A DNA stretch of 64,000 nucleotides from Desulfosporosinus metallidurans (GTDB lineage Bacteria; Bacillota; Desulfitobacteriia; Desulfitobacteriales; Desulfitobacteriaceae). Below, piece after piece: positions 26,188 through 38,069 of this stretch (position 1 is the stretch's first letter; the number at the start of each line of letters is the position of its first letter). Position numbers and translations under genes: made by a program. Below the pieces are notes generated by a model. The model ran no database searches, was not told where the DNA came from, and was given only the letters and a program-made list of their open reading frames with translations. Where the stretch lies: positions 186,001 to 250,000 of the forward strand of contig NZ_MLBF01000001.1 in NCBI RefSeq assembly GCF_001936615.1. The letters run 5' to 3'.

Positions 26188-27294
26188 ATGAAAATCTTCT
26201 GTTCAAAAGATGCACTGCTTTCCGGTGTAAATGCTGTTCAACGTGCTGTGTCAAATAAAAGCACACTACCAGTTCTTCAAGGGATACTAATAAAATCAGA
26301 ACATCAGTCTTTGCAATTTGCAGCGACCGATCTCGAAATGGGAATACGTTGTGAAGTACCATCTCAAGTAAGTGAAGAGGGGACAATGGTTGTACCCGCT
26401 AAACTCTTTACAGACGTTGTCCGTAAATTACCGGACACAGAGATTACTTTAGAAGAACGTGATCAATCAATTACTATTTGTTATTATCAATCTGAGATAG
26501 TCTTAAATGGGTATGATCCAGAAGAATATCCTTTACTACCCGATCTTATTGACCCCATATCCTTTACTTTACCCACTATAATATTTAAGAATATGATCCG
26601 ACAGACCATATTTTCATGTGCTTTAGAAGAAAATCGGCCAGTATTTAATGGTACACTTATGCAAATAGAAGGTTCTATGATCCGTTTAGTTGCCACGGAT
26701 ACACATCGTCTAGCCTATAGTATTGCCGAAATACAAAATCCGGAACAATCCCACTTTAGTGGTATAATTCCGGCAAAGACCTTATCAGAAATATATCGCC
26801 TTTTGCGTGATGAAGACGAAGTCCTAAACATTAGTTTTAGTGATACACAAGTGGTATTCCAATTCGGATCGATTTATTTAGTTTCTCGTCTTATTGAAGG
26901 GCAATTTCCAAACTACAAGCAAGTTATTCCGCAAACATGCGAAACCAAGGTGAATCTATCCGTGAAAAGCTTCCTTGAAGCAGTTGAAAGAGCTTCATTA
27001 CTTTCTCGCGATAAAAGTGGAACCAATATTATAAGAATTAATGTTGAAGAAAACGAATTAAAAATTGATCAAACCTCTGAATTAGGTAAAATATCTGAAC
27101 AGATAAGCGTCGAAATGGAAGGCAAAAATGTTGTTATTGCATTTAATGCCAAATTCCTTATTGATGCTTTGAAAGTCATTGACAGCGATAAAATTATATT
27201 TGAATTATCTGGGCCATTTAGTCCTGGAGTAATGCGTCCTCTCGATAATCCTAATTATTTATATTTAGTATTACCAGTTAGAACGCATAATTAA
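26188..27294 (+). CDS. dnaN: DNA polymerase III beta subunit (sliding clamp)
   Basis: 368 residues, normal clamp length, three repeated domains (about 1-120, 128-245, 247-368). Recognisable blocks: RAVSNKSTLPVLQGILI, ATDLEMGIRCEV, GTLMQIEGSMIRLVATDTHRLAY and the C-terminal YLYLVLPVR that ends beta clamps. It forms a ring that tethers polymerase to DNA. AGGAGGATACTAAGTAT precedes the ATG. It is 5 bases upstream of recF and probably in one transcript with it. Confidence 0.97.
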   Translation: MKIFCSKDALLSGVNAVQRAVSNKSTLPVLQGILIKSEHQSLQFAATDLEMGIRCEVPSQVSEEGTMVVPAKLFTDVVRKLPDTEITLEERDQSITICYYQSEIVLNGYDPEEYPLLPDLIDPISFTLPTIIFKNMIRQTIFSCALEENRPVFNGTLMQIEGSMIRLVATDTHRLAYSIAEIQNPEQSHFSGIIPAKTLSEIYRLLRDEDEVLNISFSDTQVVFQFGSIYLVSRLIEGQFPNYKQVIPQTCETKVNLSVKSFLEAVERASLLSRDKSGTNIIRINVEENELKIDQTSELGKISEQISVEMEGKNVVIAFNAKFLIDALKVIDSDKIIFELSGPFSPGVMRPLDNPNYLYLVLPVRTHN

Positions 27295-27299
27295 AAATC

Positions 27300-28394
27300 A
27301 TGATGATTAAAGGTTTAAGACTGCAAAATTTCCGTAATTATCAAGACGAATTTGTTCAATTTTTGCCAGGAACCAATATACTCATTGGGGACAATGGTCA
27401 GGGTAAAACGAATATACTGGAGGGAATTTATTACCTTCTAACAGGAAAGTCTTACAGAGTACAACGGGAGCAAGAACTCTTGAGGTGGGAACAAAATGAA
27501 TTTCATCTTTATGGTGATTTTCTAATGTCTCACCATAAAGTTTCTCTGGAGAGCCATTATCGGGATAAAAAGAAAATAGTGAAGATTAACCAAGTGCCTT
27601 GCCGTCGTTTGTCGGATTTTGTTGGTACGATCAACGTAGTTTTCTTTTCTCCGGATGACCTTATTATGATCAAAGGAGGTCCATCGGAACGAAGAAGATT
27701 TTTGGATTTGCATATAGCCCAAATGAGACCAGGGCATGTAAGTTTGCTGAACGCATACAATAAAGTCATTCAGCAAAAAAGTGCGCTCTTAAAAACATAT
27801 GTTGAGAAAAACCTTAAATATTCTCAGTTACAGTTATGGAATGCTCAAATTTTAGAACTAGGTGAAAAGATTATTCGAAATAGATCAGATCTAACGAAAC
27901 GTCTACAAAATGTTTCAGGTCATATTTACGCAGATCTCACTTCCCAAAAAGAAAAAATCCAGATTAGTTATTTTGCATTGGGAAAGAAAACAATTGATGA
28001 AGCCCTCTTTGAATTTCCAAAGTTACTCAATGAAAAATTAGAACAAGAAGTGGAGCGTCAAATGGTACTCATCGGTCCACATCGTGATGATGTTCATATT
28101 CTATTAAATGGTAAACCAGCACGCCTTTATGCTTCACAAGGACAACAGCGTTCTTTAGTATTAAGTTTAAAACTTGCGGAATTAGACCTAATTAGTCAAG
28201 AAAAGGGCGAATACCCCATCCTCCTTCTTGATGATGTTCTGTCTGAATTGGATCGTTTTCGGAGAGACTATCTAATAAATTCCATTGAATTATCACGCAT
28301 TCAGACTTTAATAACCATGACGAGTGGTGAAAATATCCTCGAGTCGGGCACGTTTTTGAGAGTGGAACAGGGGCATATAAGGAGGGATCCATAA
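27300..28394 (+). CDS. recF: DNA replication and repair protein RecF
   Basis: 364 residues, SMC-like ATPase. Walker A GDNGQGKTN near residue 32-40, the FFSPDDLIMIKGGPSERRRFLD block, GPHRDD, signature ASQGQQRSLVLSLKLAEL and Walker B LLLDDVLSELD. It loads RecA at single-strand gaps with RecO and RecR (recR is at 50356-50952). Starts with two ATGs in tandem (27300 or 27303). It abuts remB. Confidence 0.97.
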   Translation: MMIKGLRLQNFRNYQDEFVQFLPGTNILIGDNGQGKTNILEGIYYLLTGKSYRVQREQELLRWEQNEFHLYGDFLMSHHKVSLESHYRDKKKIVKINQVPCRRLSDFVGTINVVFFSPDDLIMIKGGPSERRRFLDLHIAQMRPGHVSLLNAYNKVIQQKSALLKTYVEKNLKYSQLQLWNAQILELGEKIIRNRSDLTKRLQNVSGHIYADLTSQKEKIQISYFALGKKTIDEALFEFPKLLNEKLEQEVERQMVLIGPHRDDVHILLNGKPARLYASQGQQRSLVLSLKLAELDLISQEKGEYPILLLDDVLSELDRFRRDYLINSIELSRIQTLITMTSGENILESGTFLRVEQGHIRRDP

Positions 28395-28649
28395 ATGTAT
28401 TTACATCTTGGTGGGGATATTCTTGTTAATAAAGATAGAGTTGTTGCAATTATTGATCTAGAAACTGCTAAGAAGGGACAAATAAACGATAAATTTCTAA
28501 AAAAGATAAAAAGTGATAAGACGGTTAGCTATATTTCGGAAAAAGGTAAAGAAAAAACATTAATTATAACAACTGAGGGGCATTATTTATCTCCAATTTC
28601 TTCAATTACTTTATTTAAACGTTCAATTTTTAATATAGGTGAAGAATAA
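28395..28649 (+). CDS. remB: Extracellular matrix regulator RemB (YaaB, DUF370-like)
   Basis: 84 residues: begins MYLHLGGDILVNKDRVVAIIDLE and ends with a SSITLFKR segment, as in the short protein always found between recF and gyrB in Firmicutes. In Bacillus RemB regulates biofilm matrix genes. Here the start directly follows the recF stop, with a site (AAGGAGGGATCC) inside recF. Regulatory role taken from the family. Confidence 0.88.
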   Translation: MYLHLGGDILVNKDRVVAIIDLETAKKGQINDKFLKKIKSDKTVSYISEKGKEKTLIITTEGHYLSPISSITLFKRSIFNIGEE

Positions 28650-28774
28650 ATTAACTTGTAGACACAGTGCAAAGACGTCGCGCTTGTGTCACACTGCGTA
28701 CCGGGACTTGAAACGGGAGAAGTATGCGACGCATGATGTTTGAACTTCGAACATCGACTAAGTTAACGTATAAA
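28650..28774. repeat. Small palindromic intergenic element before gyrB
   Basis: Gene-free. Contains a GACAC...GTGTC pair around GCAAAGACGTCGCGC and, at about 28735-28755, GATGTTTGAAcTTCGAACATC, an imperfect palindrome. It resembles palindromes elsewhere in the window (TTCGAAGTTCGATGTTCGAG at 36659). Probably a local relative of the dispersed repeats. Confidence 0.4.
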
Positions 28775-30774
<2,000 letters not shown>

Positions 30775-30788
30775 AGGAGTGCTCATTC

Positions 30789-33263
30789 ATGTCGGTTGAA
30801 ACAGAGGGAGGAAAAGTTCTTCCCGTTGAAATTGCGGATGAAATGAAAAAATCTTTCATCGACTATTCGATGAGTGTTATTGTAAGTCGAGCATTGCCTG
30901 ATGTCCGCGATGGGCTTAAACCGGTGCATCGCAGAATTTTATATACTCTCCATGAACTGGGTCTGACCCCCAATAAACCGTATAGTAAGTCAGCACGTCT
31001 TGTAGGGGACTGTATGGGTAAATTTCATCCGCATGGGGATAGTTCAATTTACGATGCTGTTGTACGTATGGATCAGGATTTTGCTAGCCGTTATCCGCTC
31101 ATTGATGGACATGGAAACTTTGGTTCTATTGATGGAGACTCTGCTGCAGCCATGCGTTATACTGAGCTTCGCATGGCCAAAATGGCTACCTATATGTTGG
31201 CAGATATTGATAAAGATACCGTCGATTTCACGCCAAACTACGATGAAAAACAAGATGAGCCCACGGTATTGCCAGCGAAATTTCCAAATTTGCTGGTCAA
31301 TGGTTCGTCAGGGATTGCTGTGGGGATGGCAACGAATATTCCTCCTCATAATTTATCGGAAGTTATCGAAGCGACCATTGCCCTCTTAGATAACCCGGAA
31401 TTGTCCGTTAGTGATCTGATGAATTATATTAAGGGGCCAGATTATCCGACCGGTGGAACCATAATGGGTTATGAAGGAATTCGGTCCGCTTATGAGACCG
31501 GAAGAGGATCAATAAAAACACGGGCTAAAGCCATTATTGAAAACATGGAGAAATCCGGTAAAACCCGTATTTTGGTCACAGAAATTCCTTTTATGGTTAA
31601 TAAAGCCAGAATGATTGAAAAAATAGCGGATCTTGTTCGAGATAAGAAATTAGATGGAATTACTGATCTTCGAGATGAATCCGATCGATCAGGTATGCGT
31701 ATCGTTATAGAGTTGAGACGTGATGTCAATCCACAAGTTATCTTAAATCAACTCTATAAGCATACTCAGATGGAAGAGACGTTCGGTGTCAATATGTTAG
31801 CTTTGGTGAATGGACAGCCAAGAGTTCTGACACTTAAAGATATGATACATTATTTTATTTTGCACCAAAAGGATGTCATCGTCCGAAGAACTCGTTTCGA
31901 ACTAAACAAAGCTGAGGCAGAAGCACATATTATTGAAGGACTGCGAATTGCTCTGGATCATATTGATGAAGTCATAGAAACAATTCGTTCTTCTGCGGAT
32001 GAAGCAAATGCCCGAGAAAACTTAATCCTTCGCTTTGGACTTAGTGAAAAACAAGCCCAAGCTATTGTTGATATGAGGTTAAAGCGTCTGACAGGCTTAG
32101 AGCGGGATAAGTTGGAAAATCAATATAAGGAATTGATGAACACCATTGATTATTTAAAATCCGTTCTTGCTTCTGATAGTATGGTTATTGATATTATTAA
32201 ATCTGAACTAGGGGAAATTAATCATAAATTTGGAGATCCCCGTCGGACACGTATTACGATTGATGTCAGCAAAATGGACATTGAAGATCTTATTGCAGAG
32301 GAAGACGTCGTTGTTACCGTGACTCATTATGGGTATATTAAGCGCTTACCACTAAATACCTATAAAAGCCAGAATCGTGGGGGTAAGGGTGTTCATGGGA
32401 TGGCCACCAAAGAACGGGATTTTGTCGAGCATCTTTTTACAACGACGACGCATCACTATATTCTTTTCTTTACATCCCAGGGTAAAGTGTACCGTCTGAA
32501 AGCCCACGAGATTCCAGAGGCTAGTCGAACCGGAAAAGGAACGGCAGTCATTAATCTCTTAAATTTAGCTCAACATGAAATGGTCACTGCAGTGATGGCG
32601 ATCAAGGATTATAGTTCAGATTTCTTTTTAATTACAGCCACGAAAAACGGAATTATGAAGAAGACAGCGCTGCAAGAGTATGATTCATCACGGCGTGATG
32701 GATTAATCGCTTTAACCTTAGATGAGGGTGACGAACTAATAGGGGTCAAATTAACCCAAGGATTAGATGATATTTTTCTTGCCACTCGTAATGGAAAAGC
32801 AATTCGCTTCGCGGAATCCGATGTGCGGTATATGGGCCGTACAGCGCGTGGAGTAAAAGGGATCACACTTGACGAAGATGACGTTGTGGTCGGTATGGAT
32901 GTTATTGGCGATGATGGTGAACTCTTGACCATGAGTGAAAATGGTTTTGCCAAACGCACTAACCTTAAGGAATTCCGTGTTCAAACACGGGGTGGTAAGG
33001 GAATCATTGTCATGAAATTAAATGCCAAGACGGGTACGTTGGTTGGTATCAAAGTCGTTCAAGTGGAAGATGAATTGATGGTCATTACAAATAATGGAGT
33101 TATGCTCAGACTTCAGGTTTCTAGTATTTCGAATCAGGGTCGTTCTGCGCATGGAGTTATGACGATGCGTACCGGTGAAAGTAGTGTTGTTGCGATCGCA
33201 AAAGTCCTAATGAAAGAGGATGAAGAAACAGAAGAGTCTGGGGAGTCTGAAAATGAGGAGTAA
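30789..33263 (+). CDS. gyrA: DNA gyrase subunit A
   Basis: 824 residues. The N-terminal breakage-reunion domain has the quinolone-resistance region [18 protein letters not shown] and the catalytic tyrosine in [10 protein letters not shown]. The C-terminal beta-pinwheel carries the GyrA box QNRGGKG (near residue 535), which marks it as gyrase rather than topoisomerase IV. The tail is strongly acidic ([16 protein letters not shown]). It introduces negative supercoils with GyrB. Ribosome-binding site AAAGGAG is ten bases before ATG. Confidence 0.97.
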   Translation: MSVETEGGKVLPVEIADEMKKSFIDYSMSVIVSRALPDVRDGLKPVHRRILYTLHELGLTPNKPYSKSARLVGDCMGKFHPHGDSSIYDAVVRMDQDFASRYPLIDGHGNFGSIDGDSAAAMRYTELRMAKMATYMLADIDKDTVDFTPNYDEKQDEPTVLPAKFPNLLVNGSSGIAVGMATNIPPHNLSEVIEATIALLDNPELSVSDLMNYIKGPDYPTGGTIMGYEGIRSAYETGRGSIKTRAKAIIENMEKSGKTRILVTEIPFMVNKARMIEKIADLVRDKKLDGITDLRDESDRSGMRIVIELRRDVNPQVILNQLYKHTQMEETFGVNMLALVNGQPRVLTLKDMIHYFILHQKDVIVRRTRFELNKAEAEAHIIEGLRIALDHIDEVIETIRSSADEANARENLILRFGLSEKQAQAIVDMRLKRLTGLERDKLENQYKELMNTIDYLKSVLASDSMVIDIIKSELGEINHKFGDPRRTRITIDVSKMDIEDLIAEEDVVVTVTHYGYIKRLPLNTYKSQNRGGKGVHGMATKERDFVEHLFTTTTHHYILFFTSQGKVYRLKAHEIPEASRTGKGTAVINLLNLAQHEMVTAVMAIKDYSSDFFLITATKNGIMKKTALQEYDSSRRDGLIALTLDEGDELIGVKLTQGLDDIFLATRNGKAIRFAESDVRYMGRTARGVKGITLDEDDVVVGMDVIGDDGELLTMSENGFAKRTNLKEFRVQTRGGKGIIVMKLNAKTGTLVGIKVVQVEDELMVITNNGVMLRLQVSSISNQGRSAHGVMTMRTGESSVVAIAKVLMKEDEETEESGESENEE

Positions 33264-33362
33264 ATTGACAAATTTTGCGCTAGGTGTTACCATGTCTGAA
33301 AATAAAGTAGCGTTATAATAAACGAGTCACGCCAAAACAAAATTAGAGGAGGACTTAAACAC

Positions 33363-34247
33363 ATGACTGATATTGGGTCATTGAAAGTAAAGACAGGGCT
33401 TGCAGAAATGCTAAAAGGTGGCGTCATTATGGATGTGACGACCCCAGAACAGGCGATAATTGCAGAAGAGGCTGGTGCGTGCGCTGTAATGGCTTTGGAG
33501 CGTGTGCCCTCAGATATTCGAGCTGAAGGTGGGGTCGCACGGATGGCTGATCCTACAATTATTAAGAATATTATGGCAGTAGTATCGATTCCTGTCATGG
33601 CGAAAGCGCGCATTGGGCATTTTGTGGAAGCCCAAATTTTAGAAGCGTTAGGTGCTGATTACATTGATGAGTCTGAAGTCTTAACACCAGCTGATGACTC
33701 TTATCATATAAATAAACATGACTTTAAAGTGCCATTTGTTTGTGGTTGTCGTAATTTAGGGGAAGCATTGCGCCGAATCGGAGAAGGGGCTGCGATGATA
33801 CGTACTAAAGGAGAACCTGGAACAGGGAATGTTGTTGAGGCCGTTCGGCACATGCGCACTGTCATGAGTGATATGCGTGCTTTAACATTAATGCCAAAAG
33901 AAGAGCTCATGTCAGCAGCTAAAAATATGGGTGCTCCTTATGATTTGGTTGTTTATGTTGCGGAGCACGGAAAGCTACCCGTTGTTAATTTTGCTGCAGG
34001 AGGTATAGCAACGCCGGCTGATGCGGCTTTGATGATGCAACTTGGAGTCGATGGTGTTTTTGTAGGGTCTGGAATTTTCAAGTCGGGCGATCCTAAGGCA
34101 CGTGCTAAAGCAATTGTTCTAGCAACAACCCATTATAAGGACGCAAAGTTACTTGCAGAGATTTCCGAAAATTTAGGACAACCCATGTCCGGAATTGAAA
34201 TTTCAACATTGGCTGAATCTCAGCGCATGCAAGAACGGGGTTGGTAA
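33363..34247 (+). CDS. pdxS: Pyridoxal 5'-phosphate synthase lyase subunit PdxS
   Basis: 294 residues. TIM-barrel enzyme with the catalytic region [35 protein letters not shown] (Lys81- and Lys149-equivalents), [17 protein letters not shown] and [32 protein letters not shown]. It makes PLP from ribose 5-phosphate, glyceraldehyde 3-phosphate and ammonia. GAGGAGG lies ten bases before the ATG. It pairs with pdxT, starting two bases after its stop. Confidence 0.97.
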   Translation: MTDIGSLKVKTGLAEMLKGGVIMDVTTPEQAIIAEEAGACAVMALERVPSDIRAEGGVARMADPTIIKNIMAVVSIPVMAKARIGHFVEAQILEALGADYIDESEVLTPADDSYHINKHDFKVPFVCGCRNLGEALRRIGEGAAMIRTKGEPGTGNVVEAVRHMRTVMSDMRALTLMPKEELMSAAKNMGAPYDLVVYVAEHGKLPVVNFAAGGIATPADAALMMQLGVDGVFVGSGIFKSGDPKARAKAIVLATTHYKDAKLLAEISENLGQPMSGIEISTLAESQRMQERGW

Positions 34248-34249
34248 GA

Positions 34250-34837
34250 ATGAATAAGCGTGTTGGCGTCTTGGCACTGCAAGGTGCATTTCGCGAGCAC
34301 CGGCAGGTTTTAGAACAATTAGGCTGCGATGTCGTGGAAGTGCGAAAAACATGTGATCTCGAAGGAATTCATGGATTAATTATTCCAGGTGGGGAAAGCA
34401 CGACTATCGGTAAACTCTTGAACATCGATGGAATGGGCGACGAAATAAAAAAGCTAGCAACCAAAGATCTACCAATTTTTGGAACTTGCGCTGGTATGAT
34501 CCTATTGAGTAAAACTATCATCGATAGTGATCAGTATCGCTTAAACCTGATGGATACGGTTGTAGAACGTAATGCCTTCGGAAGGCAAGTGGCAAGTTTT
34601 GAAACGGATCTTATGGTGCCTGCCATTGGTCCTAATCCTATACGAGCAGTCTTTATTCGGGCACCTTACCTGCGGGAAGTTGCTCCGAATGTAGGTATTC
34701 TGGCTGACTATGACGGCAAGATTGTTTTTGCACGGCAGGGTAACCTATTGGCGAGTGCATTTCATCCGGAACTTACCCCGGACCAACGAGTTCATCAATA
34801 CTTTTTGGACATGATCGATGAATATTGGGCGCATTAA
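34250..34837 (+). CDS. pdxT: Pyridoxal 5'-phosphate synthase glutaminase subunit PdxT
   Basis: 195 residues: class I glutaminase with GGESTTIGKLL, nucleophile Cys in FGTCAGMILL and the catalytic His/Glu in SAFHPELTPD. It supplies ammonia to PdxS. Starts at ATG 34250, two bases after the pdxS stop; the frame begins three codons earlier (TTG) but inside pdxS. A repeat-rich gap follows before serS. Confidence 0.96.
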   Translation: MNKRVGVLALQGAFREHRQVLEQLGCDVVEVRKTCDLEGIHGLIIPGGESTTIGKLLNIDGMGDEIKKLATKDLPIFGTCAGMILLSKTIIDSDQYRLNLMDTVVERNAFGRQVASFETDLMVPAIGPNPIRAVFIRAPYLREVAPNVGILADYDGKIVFARQGNLLASAFHPELTPDQRVHQYFLDMIDEYWAH

Positions 34838-34851
34838 AAACGTGTTCTACT

Positions 34852-35182
34852 AGTCAGAAAGTATAACTGACAGTTATATACTTTCTGGGAGGTCCCTTCT
34901 CGCCATCACGGCGCTTTGCCATCACGACACCTAGCCATCCCGGCACCATGCCATCCATGGCGGTGTCTAATCTCAAACGTCCTTGTTTGAGTCATGGCTA
35001 CAGGGACACTTGGCCATCCTTGGCCAGCGCATAAGTGCAACTAAGGTGACCGCCAGCGCCTGTGGCTTGGCGCTAGCCAAGTTTTCTTTATACCAGTCAG
35101 AAAGTATAAGTTTCGGGTGGCATAAGTGCAACTAGGGCGAACGCCTTCGCTAAGGCTTGGCGCTAGCCAAGTTTTCTTTATA
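34852..35182 (+). repeat. Composite intergenic repeat, right copy
   Basis: The 364-base gap between pdxT and serS has no gene. It contains AGAAAGTATA palindromes, GGGAGGTCCCTTCTCGCCATCACG, GTGTCTAATCTCAAACGTCC then GTTTGAGTCATGGC, GGCCATCCTTGGCCAGCGCATAAG, and two tandem units ending in GGCTTGGCGCTAGCCAAGTT (35071 and 35155). Order and strand are the mirror of 17513-17860. Confidence 0.88.
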
Positions 35183-35201
35183 GGCATGGGAGGTTTTTAG
35201 T

Positions 35202-36467
35202 ATGTTGGATCTCAAATTTGTTCGCAATAATCCTGAAGTGGTTAAGGAAGCCTTGCAAAAGCGTCATGTTTCAATTAGCCTAGACCACTTTTTAATACAA
35301 GAAGAAGAAAGACGCAAACTTCTTTTTGAAATTGAAACTTTAAAGGCCCGTCGTAATTCTGTTTCTGAAGAAGTCGGGCGTCTAAAAAAGAACGGGGAAG
35401 ATGCCGAAAGCCTCGTTTTAGAAATGCGTGAAGTCGGTCAAACCCTTAAGGATTTGGAACAAAAATCAGCGGATATTGTACAAGACATGGAAAAGGTGCT
35501 CTATGAGATACCTAATATTCCCCATGTCTCTGTGCCAGTTGGTACGGATGAAAGTGACAATGTTCAAGTTCGCTCATGGGGAACCCCTCGCGTTTTTGAT
35601 TTTGAGCCAAAGGCACATTATGAAGTTGGCGAAAAGCTGGAAGTTTTTGATTTCGTCCGAGCTGCTAAAGTCACAGGTGCTCGGTTTACCTTTTATAAAG
35701 GGTTGGGCGCTAAACTGGAACGTTCCCTCATTTCGTTCATGCTTGATCGTCACACGACCAAGGGATATACAGAAATACTTCCGCCGTACTTGGTCAATCG
35801 CAGCTCAATGGTCGGGACGGGTCAACTGCCTAAATTTGAAGATGACGCCTTTAAAATTGTCGGAACGGACTATTTCTTGATTCCAACGGCTGAAGTACCA
35901 GTCACAAATCTCTATCGCGAAGAAATTCTTGCTGGCAGTCAATTGCCAATTTATCATTGTGCTTACAGTACCTGTTTTCGTTCTGAGGCGGGGTCTGCGG
36001 GACGAGATACTCGGGGGCTTATTCGCCAGCACCAATTTAATAAAGTGGAGCTTGTCAAATTCGCGTTTCCTGAGAATTCCTATGATGAACTGGAATCGTT
36101 GACAAGAGACGCTGAAAGTATTCTTCAAGAATTAGAACTTCCTTATCGAGTCATGACATTATCAACGGGAGATCTCGGGTTTAGTTCTGCCAAAACATAT
36201 GACTTAGAAGTATGGTTACCTAGTTTTAACACTTATAGGGAAATCTCTTCTTGTAGTAATTTTGAAGATTTCCAAGCACGGCGGGCAAACATACGTTTTC
36301 GAAGAGGCCCTAAGGAAAAACCTGAGTATATCCATACCCTCAATGGTAGTGGCTTAGCGATTGGACGTACGGTTGCTGCTATAATGGAGAATTACCAGGA
36401 AGATGATGGTCGGGTGCGTGTTCCTAAAGTACTACAGCCTTATATGGGCGTTGAATATATTGGATAA
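35202..36467 (+). CDS. serS: Seryl-tRNA synthetase
   Basis: 421 residues. N-terminal coiled-coil tRNA-binding arm (about 30-100), class II catalytic core with motif 2 [21 protein letters not shown] and motif 3 [18 protein letters not shown]. Charges tRNA-Ser, and Sec-tRNA in its first step. GGGAGG precedes the ATG by seven bases; no T-box leader is visible because the region upstream is the repeat. A tRNA-Ser(TGA) follows by about 100 bases. Confidence 0.97.
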   Translation: MLDLKFVRNNPEVVKEALQKRHVSISLDHFLIQEEERRKLLFEIETLKARRNSVSEEVGRLKKNGEDAESLVLEMREVGQTLKDLEQKSADIVQDMEKVLYEIPNIPHVSVPVGTDESDNVQVRSWGTPRVFDFEPKAHYEVGEKLEVFDFVRAAKVTGARFTFYKGLGAKLERSLISFMLDRHTTKGYTEILPPYLVNRSSMVGTGQLPKFEDDAFKIVGTDYFLIPTAEVPVTNLYREEILAGSQLPIYHCAYSTCFRSEAGSAGRDTRGLIRQHQFNKVELVKFAFPENSYDELESLTRDAESILQELELPYRVMTLSTGDLGFSSAKTYDLEVWLPSFNTYREISSCSNFEDFQARRANIRFRRGPKEKPEYIHTLNGSGLAIGRTVAAIMENYQEDDGRVRVPKVLQPYMGVEYIG

Positions 36468-36519
36468 AAGTTATATCTAAATCTTTATAAAATCTCAATG
36501 TTTTTGGATATATAAAGAG

Positions 36520-36548
36520 TTGTATTTTGAAAACAAATATGATATGCT
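36520..36548 (+). promoter_or_regulatory. Promoter of tRNA-Ser(TGA)
   Basis: -35 TTGTAT at 36520-36525, a 17-base spacer, -10 TATGCT at 36543-36548, 18 bases ahead of the tRNA. Confidence 0.6.
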
Positions 36549-36566
36549 ATTACAGGTCATCTACTT

Positions 36567-36656
36567 GGAGGGGTGTTCGAGTGGTTTAAGGACCCGGTCT
36601 TGAAAACCGGTGACTCCGTAAGGGGTCCGTGGGTTCGAATCCCACCCCCTCCGCCA
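36567..36656 (+). tRNA. tRNA-Ser (anticodon TGA)
   Basis: Full cloverleaf with long variable arm: acceptor GGAGGGG pairs with CCCCTCC, anticodon loop CTTGAAA giving TGA, TTCGAAT loop, encoded CCA at 36654-36656. Reads UCA (and other UCN) codons. It directly follows serS. Confidence 0.95.
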
Positions 36657-36699
36657 ATTTCGAAGTTCGATGTTCGAGTGAATGACTTTTTATGTCACC

Positions 36700-36792
36700 C
36701 GCTGCTATATCAGAAAGTAAAATTTCTGGTGGCATAAGTGCAACTAGGCAGCCGCCTTCGCCAAGGCTTGACGCCAACTAAGTTTTCTTTAT
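36700..36792 (+). repeat. Copy of the dispersed palindromic repeat between tRNA genes
   Basis: ATCAGAAAGTAAAATTTCTGGTGGCATAAGTGCAACTAGG...GCCTTCGCCAAGGCTTG...TTTTCTTTATG: a single unit of the same family as the units at 35086-35182, in the same direction, with several substitutions. Confidence 0.8.
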
Positions 36793-36869
36793 GCGCTCGT
36801 AGTTCAGCTGGATAGAGCGTCTGACTTCGAATCAGGATGTCGGGGGTTCGAATCCCTCCGAGCGCACCA
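36793..36869 (+). tRNA. tRNA-Arg (anticodon TCG)
   Basis: 77 bases with CCA. Acceptor GCGCTCG/CGAGCGC, D-loop AGCTGGATAGAGC, anticodon loop CTTCGAA giving TCG, TTCGAATC loop, encoded CCA at 36867-36869. Reads CGA/CGN codons. Confidence 0.95.
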
Positions 36870-36896
36870 CTTCAATATTTTAATGTTCGCCATTAA

Positions 36897-36974
36897 GGCC
36901 TCGTAGCTCAGTGGATAGAGCGGGGGTTTCCTAAACCCTGTCTTGCGGAGGTTCGACTCCTCCCGGGGTCACCA
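36897..36974 (+). tRNA. tRNA-Arg (anticodon CCT)
   Basis: Acceptor GGCCTCG pairs with CGGGGTC by five Watson-Crick and two G-T pairs. Anticodon loop TTCCTAA gives CCT. T-stem GGAGG/CCTCC. Encoded CCA at 36972-36974. Reads AGG. tadA starts only 13 bases downstream, so it may share the transcript. Confidence 0.92.
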
Positions 36975-36987
36975 CAAAGAGGGGTAT

Positions 36988-37434
36988 ATGCTTCATCAAG
37001 ATTGGATGCATCTTGCACTAACACAGGCTCAAATGGCTTTTGAACAAGGGGAAGTTCCAATTGGAGCGGTCGTTGTTCATCACGGTCGAGTGATTGCCGC
37101 TGCGCACAATGAAAGAGAACAGAAAAATGACCCGACAGCTCATGCTGAAGTCTTGGCAATCCAACGGGCAGCTGAAGTGTTGGGAAGTTGGCGCTTAACG
37201 GAGGCCAGCTTATATGTTACTTTAGAGCCTTGTCCGATGTGTGCAGGAGCTATTATGCAGTCGCGCATCAAGCAAGTCGTTTATGGAGCGATGGATTTAA
37301 AAGGCGGAGCCACAGGTTCGGTAATGAATGTCTTGGACTATAACCTTTGGAACCACAAAGTGGATATCGTGGCAGGGATCTTGGAAAAAGAATGCTCTGA
37401 CATGTTAAAGTTGTTTTTTAGTAGATTGCGCTGA
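36988..37434 (+). CDS. tadA: tRNA adenosine(34) deaminase TadA
   Basis: 148 residues. Zinc site HAEV (near residue 56) and PCPMCAGA (near 86), catalytic Glu in the first motif, plus EVPIGAVVV. It converts A34 to inosine in tRNA-Arg(ACG). The ATG at 36988-36990 is chosen for the GAGGGG site just upstream; a longer frame would run back into the tRNA. It lies between tRNA-Arg and tRNA-Ser genes, fitting its substrate. Confidence 0.95.
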   Translation: MLHQDWMHLALTQAQMAFEQGEVPIGAVVVHHGRVIAAAHNEREQKNDPTAHAEVLAIQRAAEVLGSWRLTEASLYVTLEPCPMCAGAIMQSRIKQVVYGAMDLKGGATGSVMNVLDYNLWNHKVDIVAGILEKECSDMLKLFFSRLR

Positions 37435-37452
37435 TGTTCAGCGTTAATTCAT

Positions 37453-37545
37453 GGAGAGATGGTTGAGTTGGTCGAAGGCGCTCGACTCGAAATCGAGTAG
37501 GGTCCGAAAGGGCTCTCGTGGGTTCGAATCCCACTCTCTCCGCCA
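37453..37545 (+). tRNA. tRNA-Ser (anticodon CGA)
   Basis: Long-variable-arm serine tRNA: acceptor GGAGAGA/TCTCTCC, anticodon loop CTCGAAA giving CGA, TTCGAATC loop, CCA at 37543-37545. Reads UCG. Its 3' two thirds plus the terminator downstream are repeated at 44452-44564, about 7 kb away. Confidence 0.95.
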
Positions 37546-37557
37546 ATTACATAGAAA

Positions 37558-37594
37558 TCAAGGGTCTTTGCGGTTTAATGCGAAGACCCTTTTA
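37558..37594 (+). terminator. Rho-independent terminator after tRNA-Ser(CGA)
   Basis: AAGGGTCTTTGC pairs with GCGAAGACCCTT around a short loop, then TTTACTATTTT. A near copy is at 44526-44560. Confidence 0.85.
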
Positions 37595-37966
37595 CTATTT
37601 TAGGATTATTCTTGGCTAGAGCCAACAAGGTAGCTCGGGTTCGACAGTCTGTAGGCACGTAAAAAAAATCTCTTGACCCTCTGTTAATTCCGTTCTCCAA
37701 CAATATAGTGGCCGCCAGCCTGTGAAGGATGCGCAGGTTTTCCACGGATGAAAAACCTCGATCAGCCACTGTAACCACCCGACCGAGCTTCCAGAGGTTA
37801 AGTCTCTCTTAACCTCTGGAATGACCGTCATATCGAATGTGTTTCCGGGCCTGGACAAGCATCGTATGGGAGTCCCGTCCTGGGTCACCGCTAGCCTACG
37901 CATTTTTGAGTTATTCACTTGTGGATAACTCGTTAAACCCGCATGGTTAAAGGATATTGAATTTCT
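37575..37966 (-). pseudogene. Broken IS1634-like transposase fragment
   Basis: Two overlapping minus-strand frames together read like the middle of an IS1634-type (IS4 superfamily) transposase: LAVTQDGTPIRC...RPGNTFDMTVIPEVKRDL in one frame, then NLWKLGRVVTVADRGFSSVENLRIL in the next. A frameshift lies near 37795-37805. The N-terminal and most C-terminal parts are missing, so it cannot make transposase. An 18-base perfect inverted repeat (37632-37649 and 37988-38005) brackets most of it. Family from memory of the ADRGFSS and PGN motifs. Confidence 0.75.
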
Positions 37967-38069
37967 TTGTGTGCCTAAAACGGTTTTGACTGTCGAACCC
38001 GAGCTTTAGAGTCGCATTGAATGGCTCGGCTCGTGAAGCTGGATTGAGGAATGCTGGTACCACAGTCTA

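Noticed and set aside
34838..35201. Ser T-box riboswitch before serS
   Set aside because: No T-box core (TGGNACCGCG-like) and no anti-terminator were seen. The region is the dispersed repeat.
36943..36987. Longer TadA start
   Set aside because: It would begin inside tRNA-Arg(CCT). The ATG at 36988 has its own GAGGGG site.
37575..37918. Two intact minus-strand genes
   Set aside because: Both frames are pieces of the same transposase split by a frameshift; neither has a start site or complete domain.
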